A stretch of DNA of 64,000 bases from Hahella sp. HNIBRBA332 (GCF_030719035.1 NZ_CP132203.1:6404501-6468500); one strand, 5' to 3'; shown: positions 43,876-52,628, numbered from the stretch's first letter. Notes: generated by a model from the sequence alone, not told the origin. Translations and numbers: made by a program.

Positions 43876-45354
43876 ATGGCCGAAACGACCGCTGCCACAG
43901 CGTCCGACAATAGTATTGCGTCTTCAACTACACATGTCGGAACGGTGGACTATGAGAATGTATCCAATGATTATCTGGAAAAACGCCAATTAAAAAAGGG
44001 AGCGGCGGGATGGATTCTGCTGGCCAGTCTTGGCGTCTCTTATGTGATTTCCGGTGATTTCGCCGGCTGGAACTTTGGCCTGGAGCAGGGCGGTTTCGGC
44101 GGCATGTTTATCGCCACGATTCTGATGGCCGCGATGTACACCTTCATGGTGTTCGGCCTGGCGGAACTCTCCTCCGCTATTCCTACCGCCGGCGGCGGCT
44201 ACGGCTTCGCCCGTCGCGCCATGGGCCCGCTAGGGGGCTTTCTCACCGGCACCGCCATTCTTCTCGAATACGCCATTGCGCCCGCGGCAATCGCCATTTT
44301 TATCGGCGGTTATGTGGGGGAACTGTTTGGCCTGAACGGCCCGTTGGTGTATGCCGCGTTCTATATCATTTTTGTGGGTATTCATTTATGGGGCGCCGGC
44401 GAAGCGTTGAAGATCATGTTGGTCATCACCGCCATTGCGGCGGCGGCCTTGCTGGTGTTTATCCTGGGGATGTTGCCTGAGTTTGAACTCGCCAACCTGA
44501 CGGATATCGCTGTCAACGAGTCCGCCGCAGGCGCCAGCGCCTTCCTGCCGCAGGGCTACTTTGGAATATGGGCGGCGATTCCCTTCGCCATGTGGCTGTT
44601 CCTGGCGGTGGAAGGCGTGCCCCTGGCGGCTGAAGAGACCAAGAACCCAGCTCGGGATATGCCGAAGGGAATTATCTCCGCGATGGTGATTCTGCTGATA
44701 TTTGGCGGATTGGTGCTGTTTCTGGCCCCCGGCGGCTCCAGCGCGGACTTGATGAAAGATCATAGCGCGCCGCTAGTAGGCGCTCTGCAACATGCATATG
44801 GCGAAAGCTCAGCGATGGCCACCTTTGTAAACCTGGTTGGCCTGGCGGGGCTGATCGCCAGCTTTTTCTCCATTATCTTCGCTTATTCCCGTCAGGTGTT
44901 CGCCTTGTCCCGCGCAGGTTACCTGCCACGCTGGCTGTCCTTAACCGGCAGCCGCAAAGTGCCGACGATGGCGTTGGTCGTGCCGGGCGTGATTGGATTT
45001 TTGCTGTCACTGACCGGAGAAGGGGATTTGATGATCACTATGGCGGTGTTCGGCGCCACGATCTCCTACGCCATGATGATGCTGTCGCACATTATTCTGC
45101 GAGTGAAAGAACCCAATATGCATCGGCCTTACCGCACACCAGGCGGCATACTGACGACCGGGATCGCTTTGGTTTTATCTATCGCCGCGTTCATCAGCAC
45201 TTTCTTGGTCAGCCGAGAGGCGGCGATGTGGTCGGCCGTGTTCTATGCGGTGATGGTGGCGTATTTCGCCTTTTATAGTCGACATCACTTGGTGGCGAAG
45301 GCCCCTGAGGAAGAGTTTGAAGCCATCGCCAAGGCCGAGGCTGAATTGAGTTAA
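43876..45354 (+). CDS. eat: Ethanolamine permease-type APC transporter
   Basis: A 492-residue amino acid-polyamine-organocation permease with about 12 hydrophobic helices after a 40-residue polar N-terminus. LKKGAAGWILLASLGVSYV, GDFAGWNFGLEQGGFGG and ELSSAIPTAGGGYGFARR closely follow ethanolamine permeases of Pseudomonas. Proton-coupled uptake of ethanolamine is therefore the best guess; other amino alcohols cannot be excluded. The GGGGGA ribosome site is strong. First gene of the gamma-glutamylation operon, 92 bases before the ligase gene. Confidence 0.85.
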   Translation: MAETTAATASDNSIASSTTHVGTVDYENVSNDYLEKRQLKKGAAGWILLASLGVSYVISGDFAGWNFGLEQGGFGGMFIATILMAAMYTFMVFGLAELSSAIPTAGGGYGFARRAMGPLGGFLTGTAILLEYAIAPAAIAIFIGGYVGELFGLNGPLVYAAFYIIFVGIHLWGAGEALKIMLVITAIAAAALLVFILGMLPEFELANLTDIAVNESAAGASAFLPQGYFGIWAAIPFAMWLFLAVEGVPLAAEETKNPARDMPKGIISAMVILLIFGGLVLFLAPGGSSADLMKDHSAPLVGALQHAYGESSAMATFVNLVGLAGLIASFFSIIFAYSRQVFALSRAGYLPRWLSLTGSRKVPTMALVVPGVIGFLLSLTGEGDLMITMAVFGATISYAMMMLSHIILRVKEPNMHRPYRTPGGILTTGIALVLSIAAFISTFLVSREAAMWSAVFYAVMVAYFAFYSRHHLVAKAPEEEFEAIAKAEAELS

Positions 45355-45446
45355 TTGGCTGAAAGGGATTGCGGGGCCGGCGCGCCGGCTCCAGGATCAT
45401 TATCTGCAACAGGACTGAACAAGAATCACAATAAGGCGGATTAGAA

Positions 45447-46826
45447 ATGATAAAGACAAGAGACGTAAAGACTATCGCCGACGCCAAACGCATTGTGGAA
45501 GAGCGCAATCTGACCCATGTGAAGGTCGGGTTGTTTGATAACGACGGCGTCATGCGCGGCAAGTATATGAGTAAGGAGAAGTTCTTTTCCTCTCTGGAAA
45601 ACGGCTTCGCCTTTTGTGACGTGGTGCTGGGCTGGGATTCACAAGACCAGCTTTATGAAAACGTCGGCGTCAAATACACCGGCTGGCATACGGGCTACCC
45701 GGACGCTTCAGTGAAAATTCTGCCGGAGAGCTGCCGCGACATCCCCTTTGAGCCTGGCATGTTGTTGTTTTTATGTGATTTTGATGGGCCCGCCGCGCGT
45801 ATCTGCCCGCGTAATGTGTTGTCGCGGGTACTGCGTCGTGCGGAAGACATGGGACTGGACGCCTATGCGGCCTTTGAATATGAATTTTTCATGTTCAATG
45901 AAACGCCGCATTCCGCCCGCGCCAAGGGATATCGCAACCTGGAGCCGATCACGCCGGGCTTCTTTGGCTATTCCATGCTGCGTAACTCTGTGCACGCGGA
46001 GCTTTATCACGAGTTGTTGGATCTGTGCGAGAAAATGGACTTCCCTTTGGAGGGATTGCACACCGAAACCGGACCCGGCGTGCTGGAGGCGGCATTGACA
46101 GTGGACTCGGCCTGCGCAGCGGCGGACAAGGCGGCTCTGTTCAAGACCTTCACCAAGGTGTGGGCGCAGCGTAAGAACATGATGGCCACGTTCATGGCCA
46201 AGTGGTCCAACGACTATCCCGGCCAATCCGGGCACATCCATATGTCGTTGCGCCATAAAGAAAACGGCAAGTCGGCCTTCTACGAAGCCGGTCAGCCCAT
46301 GAACATGAGTAAGATGCAGCGTCATTTTATCGCCGGCCAGCAGAAGCTGATGCCGGAAATGCTGGCGATGATGGCGCAAACCGTGAACGCATATTCTCGC
46401 CTGGTACCGGGGTTTTGGGCGCCGACCGATGCGACTTGGGGCTGCGAAAACCGCACTACTGCGCTGCGAGTCATCCCCGGATCAGACAAGTCGCAACGGG
46501 TCGAATACCGACTGGGCTCCGCCGACGCCAATCCCTATATCGCCCTGGCGGCGTCTCTCGGCTCGGGTCTTTACGGAATTGAACACGAACTGGAGCCGGA
46601 AGAGATGGTATCCGGTAACGCCTACGATCAGGAGCATCCAACGCAACTGGCGTTGCCGTCCACGTTGGTGGACGCCGCCGCTGCGCTGCGTCGCTCGGAA
46701 GCGGCGCGTGAGTTATTCGGGAATGAGTTTGTTGAACATTATGCCGCCACCCGTGACTGGGAAGGCCGCGAATTCCGTCGCCATATTACGGATTGGGAGC
46801 TGGAGCGTTATTTCGAGATTATCTAG
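45447..46826 (+). CDS. Glutamine synthetase-like gamma-glutamyl-amine ligase
   Basis: A 459-residue glutamine-synthetase fold enzyme, expected to join glutamate and an amine at the gamma-carboxyl using ATP. GS metal and substrate residues are all visible: Glu144 and Glu146 in AFEYEFFMF, Glu207 and Glu214 in HTETGPGVLEAAL, His263/His265 in SGHIHMSL, Arg336 and Arg341 in NRTTALRVIPG, and Glu353/Arg355 in RVEYRLGS. The adenylylation tyrosine loop of true GlnA (NLYDLP) is absent. The ending DWELERYFEII resembles PuuA, the gamma-glutamylputrescine ligase. Its permease neighbour points to ethanolamine as substrate, like Streptomyces GlnA4/GmeA. Confidence 0.85.
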   Translation: MIKTRDVKTIADAKRIVEERNLTHVKVGLFDNDGVMRGKYMSKEKFFSSLENGFAFCDVVLGWDSQDQLYENVGVKYTGWHTGYPDASVKILPESCRDIPFEPGMLLFLCDFDGPAARICPRNVLSRVLRRAEDMGLDAYAAFEYEFFMFNETPHSARAKGYRNLEPITPGFFGYSMLRNSVHAELYHELLDLCEKMDFPLEGLHTETGPGVLEAALTVDSACAAADKAALFKTFTKVWAQRKNMMATFMAKWSNDYPGQSGHIHMSLRHKENGKSAFYEAGQPMNMSKMQRHFIAGQQKLMPEMLAMMAQTVNAYSRLVPGFWAPTDATWGCENRTTALRVIPGSDKSQRVEYRLGSADANPYIALAASLGSGLYGIEHELEPEEMVSGNAYDQEHPTQLALPSTLVDAAAALRRSEAARELFGNEFVEHYAATRDWEGREFRRHITDWELERYFEII

Positions 46827-46890
46827 CGTGACGATCAGAATGACCTTCAGTCCCATGACTATCCTTTAAGTAAAGGTAAGAGAATCGAAG

Positions 46891-48279
46891 ATGAGCACTA
46901 TGCAGAAAACTTGGTCCCCTGTGGACGGATCTCTCTACGTTGAGCGTCCCTACGCTGATCAAGCGGCCATCGCCGCCGCCACGACCAGGACGGCGCAGGC
47001 CCAGCGCGAGTGGAAGCGCATCCCGTTGGCGCAGCGGCGGGAGATCTGTCGCAAAATGGTGGACGCCTTTGTCGCCAAGCGCGACGAGATTGCGACAGAG
47101 TTGTGTTGGCAAATGGGACGGCCAATTCGCTACGCGGCGGGAGAAGTGGGCGGTTTTGAAGAGCGCGCCCGCTTTATGATCGATGTCGCGGAAGAAGCGC
47201 TGGCGCCGATAGAGTTGGATGAGAAGCCGGGCTTTCGCCGCTATATCAAACGTGAACCTGTGGGCGTGGCCTTTGTCATTGCGCCCTGGAACTACCCTTA
47301 TTTGACGGCGGTTAACGCCATTGTGCCGGCGATCATGGCTGGTAATGCTGTGCTGCTTAAGCATTCTGCGCAGACGCCTTTGTGCGCGGAACGGATCTAT
47401 GAAGCCTTCCGCGAGGCAGGCCTGCCCGAGGGCGTATTCCAATACCTGCATTTGACCCATGCGGATACGGAAGCGCTGATCGGCTCGCCGGACATCCACT
47501 ATGTCGCGTTTACCGGTTCTGTGCCTGGCGGCGCCATGGTGGAGCGCGCGGCCGCAGGTCGTTTTATCGGCGTAGGGCTGGAGCTGGGCGGTAAAGACCC
47601 CGCCTATGTTCGCGCGGACGCGGATATTGACCACGCTGTGGAAACCACTATTGATGGCGCTTTCTTTAACTCGGGGCAGTCCTGCTGCGGCATCGAACGC
47701 GTCTATGTCCATGAATCCGTATACGACGCCTTTGTGGAGAAAGCCGTGGCATTGGTCAGAAGCTACCGGCTGGGACGCCCGGATGATCCCAACACTACCT
47801 TGGGGCCGTTGGTGCGCGCTTCCGCGGCGGAATTCGTTCGGGGACAAGTACGTGAAGCCGTGGAGCAGGGCGCGGTCGCCCATATCAATCCCGCGGACTT
47901 TGAAATGGATAAAGAAGGATCGCCTTATCTGGCGCCACAGGTGCTGACCCATGTTGACCATAGCATGCGGGTGATGACCGAAGAGTCTTTCGGTCCGGTT
48001 GTCGGCATCCAGAAAGTGGCGTCCGATGAGGAAGCCGTGGCGCTAATGAACGACAGCGAATTCGGCCTTACCGCGTCTATTTTTACGCGGGATCTGGACG
48101 TGGGTGTGGCGCTGGGCGAACAGGTCGATACCGGCACTTTCTTTATCAACCGTTGCGATTATCTGGACCCGGCGTTGGCCTGGACCGGCGTGAAAAACTC
48201 CGGGCGCGGCTGCACCTTGTCCAAGCTGGGCTATGAATCTCTGACCCGGCCCAAGTCTTTCCATATCAAGATGCTGTAA
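46891..48279 (+). CDS. NAD(P)-dependent aldehyde dehydrogenase
   Basis: A 462-residue ALDH superfamily enzyme. Asn134 sits in APWNYPYLTA (oxyanion), Glu231 in GLELGGKDP (general base), and the nucleophile Cys265 in FFNSGQSCCGIER. The FGPVVGI segment near 370 completes the fold. In this operon it would oxidise the gamma-glutamyl-aminoacetaldehyde formed by the following alcohol dehydrogenase to gamma-glutamylglycine. AGGTAAGAG precedes the ATG; the gene starts 64 bases after the ligase stop. Confidence 0.93.
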   Translation: MSTMQKTWSPVDGSLYVERPYADQAAIAAATTRTAQAQREWKRIPLAQRREICRKMVDAFVAKRDEIATELCWQMGRPIRYAAGEVGGFEERARFMIDVAEEALAPIELDEKPGFRRYIKREPVGVAFVIAPWNYPYLTAVNAIVPAIMAGNAVLLKHSAQTPLCAERIYEAFREAGLPEGVFQYLHLTHADTEALIGSPDIHYVAFTGSVPGGAMVERAAAGRFIGVGLELGGKDPAYVRADADIDHAVETTIDGAFFNSGQSCCGIERVYVHESVYDAFVEKAVALVRSYRLGRPDDPNTTLGPLVRASAAEFVRGQVREAVEQGAVAHINPADFEMDKEGSPYLAPQVLTHVDHSMRVMTEESFGPVVGIQKVASDEEAVALMNDSEFGLTASIFTRDLDVGVALGEQVDTGTFFINRCDYLDPALAWTGVKNSGRGCTLSKLGYESLTRPKSFHIKML

Positions 48280-48338
48280 CGCCAGACATCGAATATGGCG
48301 TAACAAGAACTTTAACGAGCGTATTAAAGAGACTGTAC

Positions 48339-49502
48339 ATGAGCGCACTACAAGCCAATTGGAATTATCCGACCGCCATCCGCACCGGCGCCGGACGTAT
48401 CCGGGAACTGCCGGAACTCTGTCGTCATCTCGGCATGCGGTCGCCTCTGCTGATAACCGACCCGGGTTTGAAATCCTTGCCGATGGTGCAGAACACTGTC
48501 GCCCTGTGTCGCGACGCCGGGCTGCAATGCGGGCTGTTCGCGGACATCCAAGGCAATCCCACGGGAGAAAACGTGGAAGCGGGCGTCGTCGCCTATCACG
48601 CTGGCGGTCATGACGGGGTCATCGCCTTCGGCGGCGGTTCTGCGCTGGACGCCGCCAAGGCGGTGGCGTTGATGGTTGGCCAGGATCGCCCGTTATGGGA
48701 TTTTGAAGATGTCGGCGACAACTGGACGCGAGTCAATGAAGCCGGCATGGCGCCGGTGGTCGCGGTGCCCACTACTGCGGGCACTGGCTCGGAAGTAGGG
48801 CGGGCCTCGGTGATCACTGACGCCGCCAAGCATGTCAAAAAGATCATCTTCCATCCGCGTATGTTACCGGCGCTGGTGATTCTGGATCCGGAGCTAACCG
48901 TTGGCCTGCCGCCGCCCATCACCGCTGCGACAGGAATGGACGCGCTTTCCCATAATCTGGAAGCCTTGTGTTCGCCTTTTTATCACCCCTTGGCGGAAGG
49001 CATTGCGGTGGAAGGCATCCGTCTGGTGAAAGATTATTTGCCCCGCGCTGTCGCGGACGGCGGTGATATCGAGGCGCGCACGCAGATGCTGGTCGCCTCC
49101 AGCATGGGCGCTACGGCGTTCCAGAAAGGTCTTGGCGGCATGCACGCCTTGGCGCATCCGCTGGGCGCCTTGTACAACGCGCATCATGGCCTGCTCAACG
49201 CCATTCTCATGCCTTATGTGCTGAAGGCGAACCGCGACGCAATTGAAGAGCGCATCGCCCGTCTGGTGCGTTACCTGGATTTGTCAGAGCCGGGATTCGA
49301 CGGCTTCCTGAGCTGGGTGCTGGCGCTGCGTGAAAGCCTCGGCATTCCGCATGCATTGTCTGCGATCGGCATTGACGACAGTGACGCCGAACGTGTCGGC
49401 GCCATGGCGGTGGAAGACCCTTCTTCCGGCGGCAATCCGGTTACGTTCGACGCAGGCCAGTATGCCGATATCTTCAGAAATGCTGTACATGGACGTCTTT
49501 GA
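48339..49502 (+). CDS. Iron-containing alcohol dehydrogenase
   Basis: A 387-residue group III alcohol dehydrogenase. The nucleotide segment is AFGGGSALDAAKAVA near residue 96-110. Metal ligands are Asp201 and His205 in TGMDALSHNLEAL, His269 in GGMHALAHPLGA and His283 in NAHHGLLNA, the same spacing as in FucO. PTTAGTGSE is present near 144. In this operon it is predicted to oxidise the hydroxyl of gamma-glutamyl-ethanolamide to the aldehyde. It begins 59 bases after the aldehyde dehydrogenase stop and ends 16 bases before the amidotransferase start. Confidence 0.93.
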   Translation: MSALQANWNYPTAIRTGAGRIRELPELCRHLGMRSPLLITDPGLKSLPMVQNTVALCRDAGLQCGLFADIQGNPTGENVEAGVVAYHAGGHDGVIAFGGGSALDAAKAVALMVGQDRPLWDFEDVGDNWTRVNEAGMAPVVAVPTTAGTGSEVGRASVITDAAKHVKKIIFHPRMLPALVILDPELTVGLPPPITAATGMDALSHNLEALCSPFYHPLAEGIAVEGIRLVKDYLPRAVADGGDIEARTQMLVASSMGATAFQKGLGGMHALAHPLGALYNAHHGLLNAILMPYVLKANRDAIEERIARLVRYLDLSEPGFDGFLSWVLALRESLGIPHALSAIGIDDSDAERVGAMAVEDPSSGGNPVTFDAGQYADIFRNAVHGRL

Positions 49503-49518
49503 AGACAGGGAGAGGCGG

Positions 49519-50235
49519 ATGAGAATCGGCATTTTGCAGTGTGACGACGTTATGGAGGAATTACAGCCGGAATTCGGGAACTATCCGGCGATGTTTGAAG
49601 CGGCGCTGGGAGAACTGGCTCCAGAGTGGACCTTCGTCACCTATCGGGCGATGGACGGCGAACTGCCGGAATCCGTCGACGCCTGCGACGGCTACATTAC
49701 CACCGGCAGTCGCCATGGCGTGAATGACGGCGCGCAGTGGATCGAAAAGCTGGAGAGTTTTGTGCTGGCGGTCGCTACGGCGGGGAAAAAATTTGTGGGC
49801 ATCTGCTTCGGTCATCAATTATTGGCCAAAGCGCTGGGAGGCCGGGTGGAGAAGTCCAATCGCGGCTGGGGCGTAGGCATGTCCTTCAATCAGATTGGCG
49901 TGCGTAAAAACTGGATGGAGCCTTATCAGCCCTCTCTGGACCTGGTCGTAAGCCATCAAGACCAGATTACGCAGTTACCGGAAGGCGCGGAAGTGTTGGC
50001 GAGCAGCAACTTCTGCCCCTTTTACCTGTTGCAGTACGGCGCTGATCTGATGACGGTGCAGGGGCATCCTGAATTCAGCAAGGCGTACTCCAGCGCCTTG
50101 ATGGACAAACGCACGGATCGTATTCCTGCGCCACGCATTCGAGAAGGCAAAACGTCTTTATCAGCGCCGGTGGATGACCGTTTGATGATGCAGTGGATCA
50201 TCAACTTTTTCGCAGGAGGACGGCTGACCCGTTAA
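49519..50235 (+). CDS. Class I glutamine amidotransferase-type gamma-glutamyl hydrolase
   Basis: A 238-residue stand-alone GATase domain. Nucleophile Cys96 is in VGICFGHQLLAKALGG and the catalytic pair His183/Glu185 in VQGHPEF. There is no synthase partner domain. It resembles the GMP-synthase-like free GATases rather than PuuD. Placed last in this operon, it probably cleaves the gamma-glutamyl bond of the oxidised product to release glutamate. The ATG at 49519 is chosen for its AGGGAGAGG ribosome site; a 63-residue extension overlaps the dehydrogenase gene and is a shadow frame. Confidence 0.85.
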   Translation: MRIGILQCDDVMEELQPEFGNYPAMFEAALGELAPEWTFVTYRAMDGELPESVDACDGYITTGSRHGVNDGAQWIEKLESFVLAVATAGKKFVGICFGHQLLAKALGGRVEKSNRGWGVGMSFNQIGVRKNWMEPYQPSLDLVVSHQDQITQLPEGAEVLASSNFCPFYLLQYGADLMTVQGHPEFSKAYSSALMDKRTDRIPAPRIREGKTSLSAPVDDRLMMQWIINFFAGGRLTR

Positions 50236-50248
50236 GCCCTCGCTGCTT

Positions 50249-50310
50249 TTTATATCGGGCGCACTGTTTATATCGGGCGCACTGTATCGGGCATATTGTA
50301 TCGGACACAC
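50249..50310. repeat. Short tandem repeats after the operon
   Basis: An 18-base unit (TTTATATCGGGCGCACTG) occurs twice in tandem (50249-50266, 50267-50284) and is followed by two shorter, degraded copies sharing TATCGG to about 50310. The array occupies the gap between the amidotransferase and the LysR gene that points toward it. Confidence 0.6.
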
Positions 50311-50406
50311 GCAGAGTCAGGCTCTGCGTCGTTCCCCCTCAACCCTCTTTGGCTGCGCTAGCGTCCCTTGTGGCGACGCCAGACGCGGCCGTTTTTTTAC
50401 CTGGGT

Positions 50407-51366
50407 TTAATCCCCTAAAGTCAGAAACTCCATCATCCAGGGGTGCTCCGTCGCCATCAACGATAGAAAATCCTGTCTCAGAATTGCGATACAGTCCTGG
50501 GCGATTTCCCTGGGCAAGTCCCCCAGTTCTCCCTTGCGGGCAGTCAGAGTAATCGAGCGGAACAGCTGTTCGCCGGGCAAGCGTCGGATTTGCACATGAT
50601 GTTGCTTGATGCCGCTTTGGAATAAACACAGAGGAGTGGTGATCGTCCAGCCCATGCCCGCTGACACGGCGGAGACAATGGCGTAAGAATTATCCAACTG
50701 CAACCGGTCTGGTGCCTCCACCCGCACTGCGCGTAAATGCCGCTCGATGCCCCGGGCGATGAGGGAGTGAGCGCCGTAACGGACAAAGTCCAACTCCATC
50801 GCCAGTTTGTTGAGGTCGTCAGCGGGGCCGTTGTAATCATTGGGAAGAGCCAGAATGAACGGCTCCCGCAGGATGCGGTAACGGGACAGGTCGGCATAAT
50901 CCTCCAACGCGTCGTCGGAGATAATAATGTCTGTGTTGCGCGATAGCAGGGAGTGCCCGTGCAGGTGTGACAACCCCGTGCTGATCGACCAGTCATGGGC
51001 GCGTTTTTTCACCGCATCCAGCAGCGATCGTCCCACCGAGGTGACGATGGAGTCGGTTAACGCGATCTTTATGAGGCGCAATTGCGCGAAATCCGATTGC
51101 AGGATGGCCTGACTGGTCTGCTCCGCCTCCTGCAATAGCGACGTGCTGCGGTCATACAGGAAGCGCCCGGCGCTGGTCAGCTCCATGGGGCGGACCGTGC
51201 GATCGAATAAACGGGTCTGCAGCGACTCCTCCAGCTTGGACAAGGCCTGAGAGATAGAGCTTTGCGTCATTCCCAACTGTTCAGCGGAGTGGCTCATATT
51301 CCCGGTCTTGGCGACATGGGCGAAAATACTCAGAGCGCGGAGATCGAAACCGAAACGTGTTGCCAT
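50407..51366 (-). CDS. LysR-family transcriptional regulator
   Basis: A 319-residue LysR regulator. The N-terminal helix-turn-helix (residues about 9-66) includes MSHSAEQLGMTQSSISQAL and LFDRTVRPMELTSAGRF. A substrate-binding domain of about 220 residues follows. It points toward the end of the eat-to-GATase operon with a 171-base gap containing short repeats. It is the obvious local candidate to control that operon, although LysR genes are more often divergent from their targets. The co-inducer is unknown. Confidence 0.88.
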   Translation of the reverse strand: MATRFGFDLRALSIFAHVAKTGNMSHSAEQLGMTQSSISQALSKLEESLQTRLFDRTVRPMELTSAGRFLYDRSTSLLQEAEQTSQAILQSDFAQLRLIKIALTDSIVTSVGRSLLDAVKKRAHDWSISTGLSHLHGHSLLSRNTDIIISDDALEDYADLSRYRILREPFILALPNDYNGPADDLNKLAMELDFVRYGAHSLIARGIERHLRAVRVEAPDRLQLDNSYAIVSAVSAGMGWTITTPLCLFQSGIKQHHVQIRRLPGEQLFRSITLTARKGELGDLPREIAQDCIAILRQDFLSLMATEHPWMMEFLTLGD

Positions 51367-51576
51367 AACTTCTACGAATCACGGTTGTATGCATGGGCGT
51401 TTATCGCCTGTTGCAGGATTGCACGGAGCGACCTCTGAATGCAAAGGTCCGCTACAACCCATCACAACTCTGGTACTATTGTTGGTTAACTGGAACGCGT
51501 TGGTTAACTTGATATGTTAACTGATCGGGTTACTTATTTATTTTTCGCCAGTACCCAGAATAACGAAGGATATCTC

Positions 51577-52203
51577 ATGGCTAGAGGTCAGTTATATATT
51601 ATTTCAGCGCCCTCCGGGGCGGGTAAGACCAGTTTGGTGTCGGCTTTACTCAAAGAAGATAAACTGGCGCAAGTCTCCATTTCCCACACGACCCGTCAGG
51701 TGCGTCCAGGCGAACAGGATGGGGTGAATTACTTTTTCATCTCCCGCGAAGAGTTTCTGGCGCAGGCGCAGGCGGGAGATTTCCTGGAGCACGCGGAAGT
51801 GTTCGGCAATTTCTACGGCACGTCCCAGGCCTGGGTGGAGTCGACCCTGGCGAAAGGCGTTGACGTTATCCTGGAAATTGACTGGCAGGGTGCGCAACAG
51901 GTGCGCAAATTGCGTCCAGAAGCCAAATCCATATTCATCCTGCCCCCATCTCTGGAAGCCTTGCAACAGCGTCTGGAATCTCGCGGCCAGGATAGCGCCG
52001 AAGTGATTCAGCGTCGCCTACAGGAAGCGGCGAATGAAATTTCCCATTATCCGGAGTACGACTATCTTGTATTCAACGATGACTTCGATCGCGCGCTGGA
52101 GGACTTGAAGTCCGTTTTCCGGGCTGAGCGTTTGCGTTTGTCCGTCCAGCAAGTGCGCTTCGAAGCTGAGCTATGCGGAATGTTGTCATCCCAGTCGAGT
52201 TAG
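51577..52203 (+). CDS. gmk: Guanylate kinase
   Basis: Phosphorylates GMP to GDP. The protein is 208 residues from the ATG at 51577 (GAAGGA ribosome site; a longer open frame from 51514 is ignored). The P-loop is SAPSGAGKTSL at residues 10-20, SHTTRQVRPGEQDGVNY near 37 binds GMP, and EIDWQGAQQV lies near 100. It restores the Pseudomonas-like order gmk-rpoZ-spoT. It lies 210 bases from the LysR gene, which is transcribed the other way. Confidence 0.95.
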   Translation: MARGQLYIISAPSGAGKTSLVSALLKEDKLAQVSISHTTRQVRPGEQDGVNYFFISREEFLAQAQAGDFLEHAEVFGNFYGTSQAWVESTLAKGVDVILEIDWQGAQQVRKLRPEAKSIFILPPSLEALQQRLESRGQDSAEVIQRRLQEAANEISHYPEYDYLVFNDDFDRALEDLKSVFRAERLRLSVQQVRFEAELCGMLSSQSS

Positions 52204-52252
52204 CCTAAACTACGCGGTCATTTTCTGAACTGGCACTGATAAAGGGTGTGTT

Positions 52253-52462
52253 ATGGCGCGAGTAACCGTTGAAGATTGTCTGGATCATGTAGATAACCGT
52301 TTTGAGCTGGTCATGCTGGCTTCGAAGCGCGCTCGTCAGATCAGCCAGCAGGGCAAAGACCCTAAAGTCGAGTGGGAAAATGATAAACCCACTGTCGTCG
52401 CACTGCGTGAAATCGCCGCGGGCCTGGTTACATCTGCGATGCTTGAGCAAGACGAAGACTAA
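52253..52462 (+). CDS. rpoZ: RNA polymerase omega subunit
   Basis: A 69-residue omega subunit that helps assemble RNA polymerase and completes a ppGpp site. It begins MARVTVEDCLDHVDNRFEL, with SKRARQI and NDKPTVVALREIAAGL as family-typical segments. It lies 49 bases after gmk. A hairpin with GGCCCC and GGGGCC follows at 52472-52488, and a T-tailed hairpin comes 80 bases later. Confidence 0.96.
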   Translation: MARVTVEDCLDHVDNRFELVMLASKRARQISQQGKDPKVEWENDKPTVVALREIAAGLVTSAMLEQDED

Positions 52463-52546
52463 TGTCTGTGGGGCCCCGCAAAGGGGCCTGACTTCGCCCT
52501 CTCTTGAAATTCCCCTCTTTATCTTTATATTGATTTATACAGCTGT

Positions 52547-52578
52547 AAAAAAATCTGGGCCGACTGCCCGGTTTTTTT
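52547..52578 (+). terminator. Terminator between rpoZ and spoT
   Basis: A run of A is followed by CTGGGC, the loop CGACT, GCCCGG and TTTTTTT. It lies about 50 bases before the spoT start, so spoT probably has its own promoter or depends on read-through. Confidence 0.7.
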
Positions 52579-52628
52579 CATCTCCGCCCTTTTTATTTTG
52601 TGTACCGCTTATGTTGTGAAGGTCCCTT

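Noticed and set aside
46819..47961. Antisense 380-codon open frame in the aldehyde dehydrogenase gene
   Set aside because: Rich in Arg/His/Gly low-complexity sequence typical of reverse-frame reading; the sense frame has all ALDH motifs.
43876..50235. Reading the operon as the putrescine (Puu) pathway
   Set aside because: There is no PuuB-type FAD amine oxidase or PuuP permease. An alcohol dehydrogenase and an ethanolamine-type permease take their places, which fits an amino alcohol better.
50193..50552. 119-codon open frame after the amidotransferase
   Set aside because: Runs through the short tandem repeats and into the LysR gene; repeated residues come from the repeats.
40819..51576. Active genomic island or prophage
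   Set aside because: No integrase, transposase, tRNA border or flanking direct repeats are visible; only the gene order suggests insertion.
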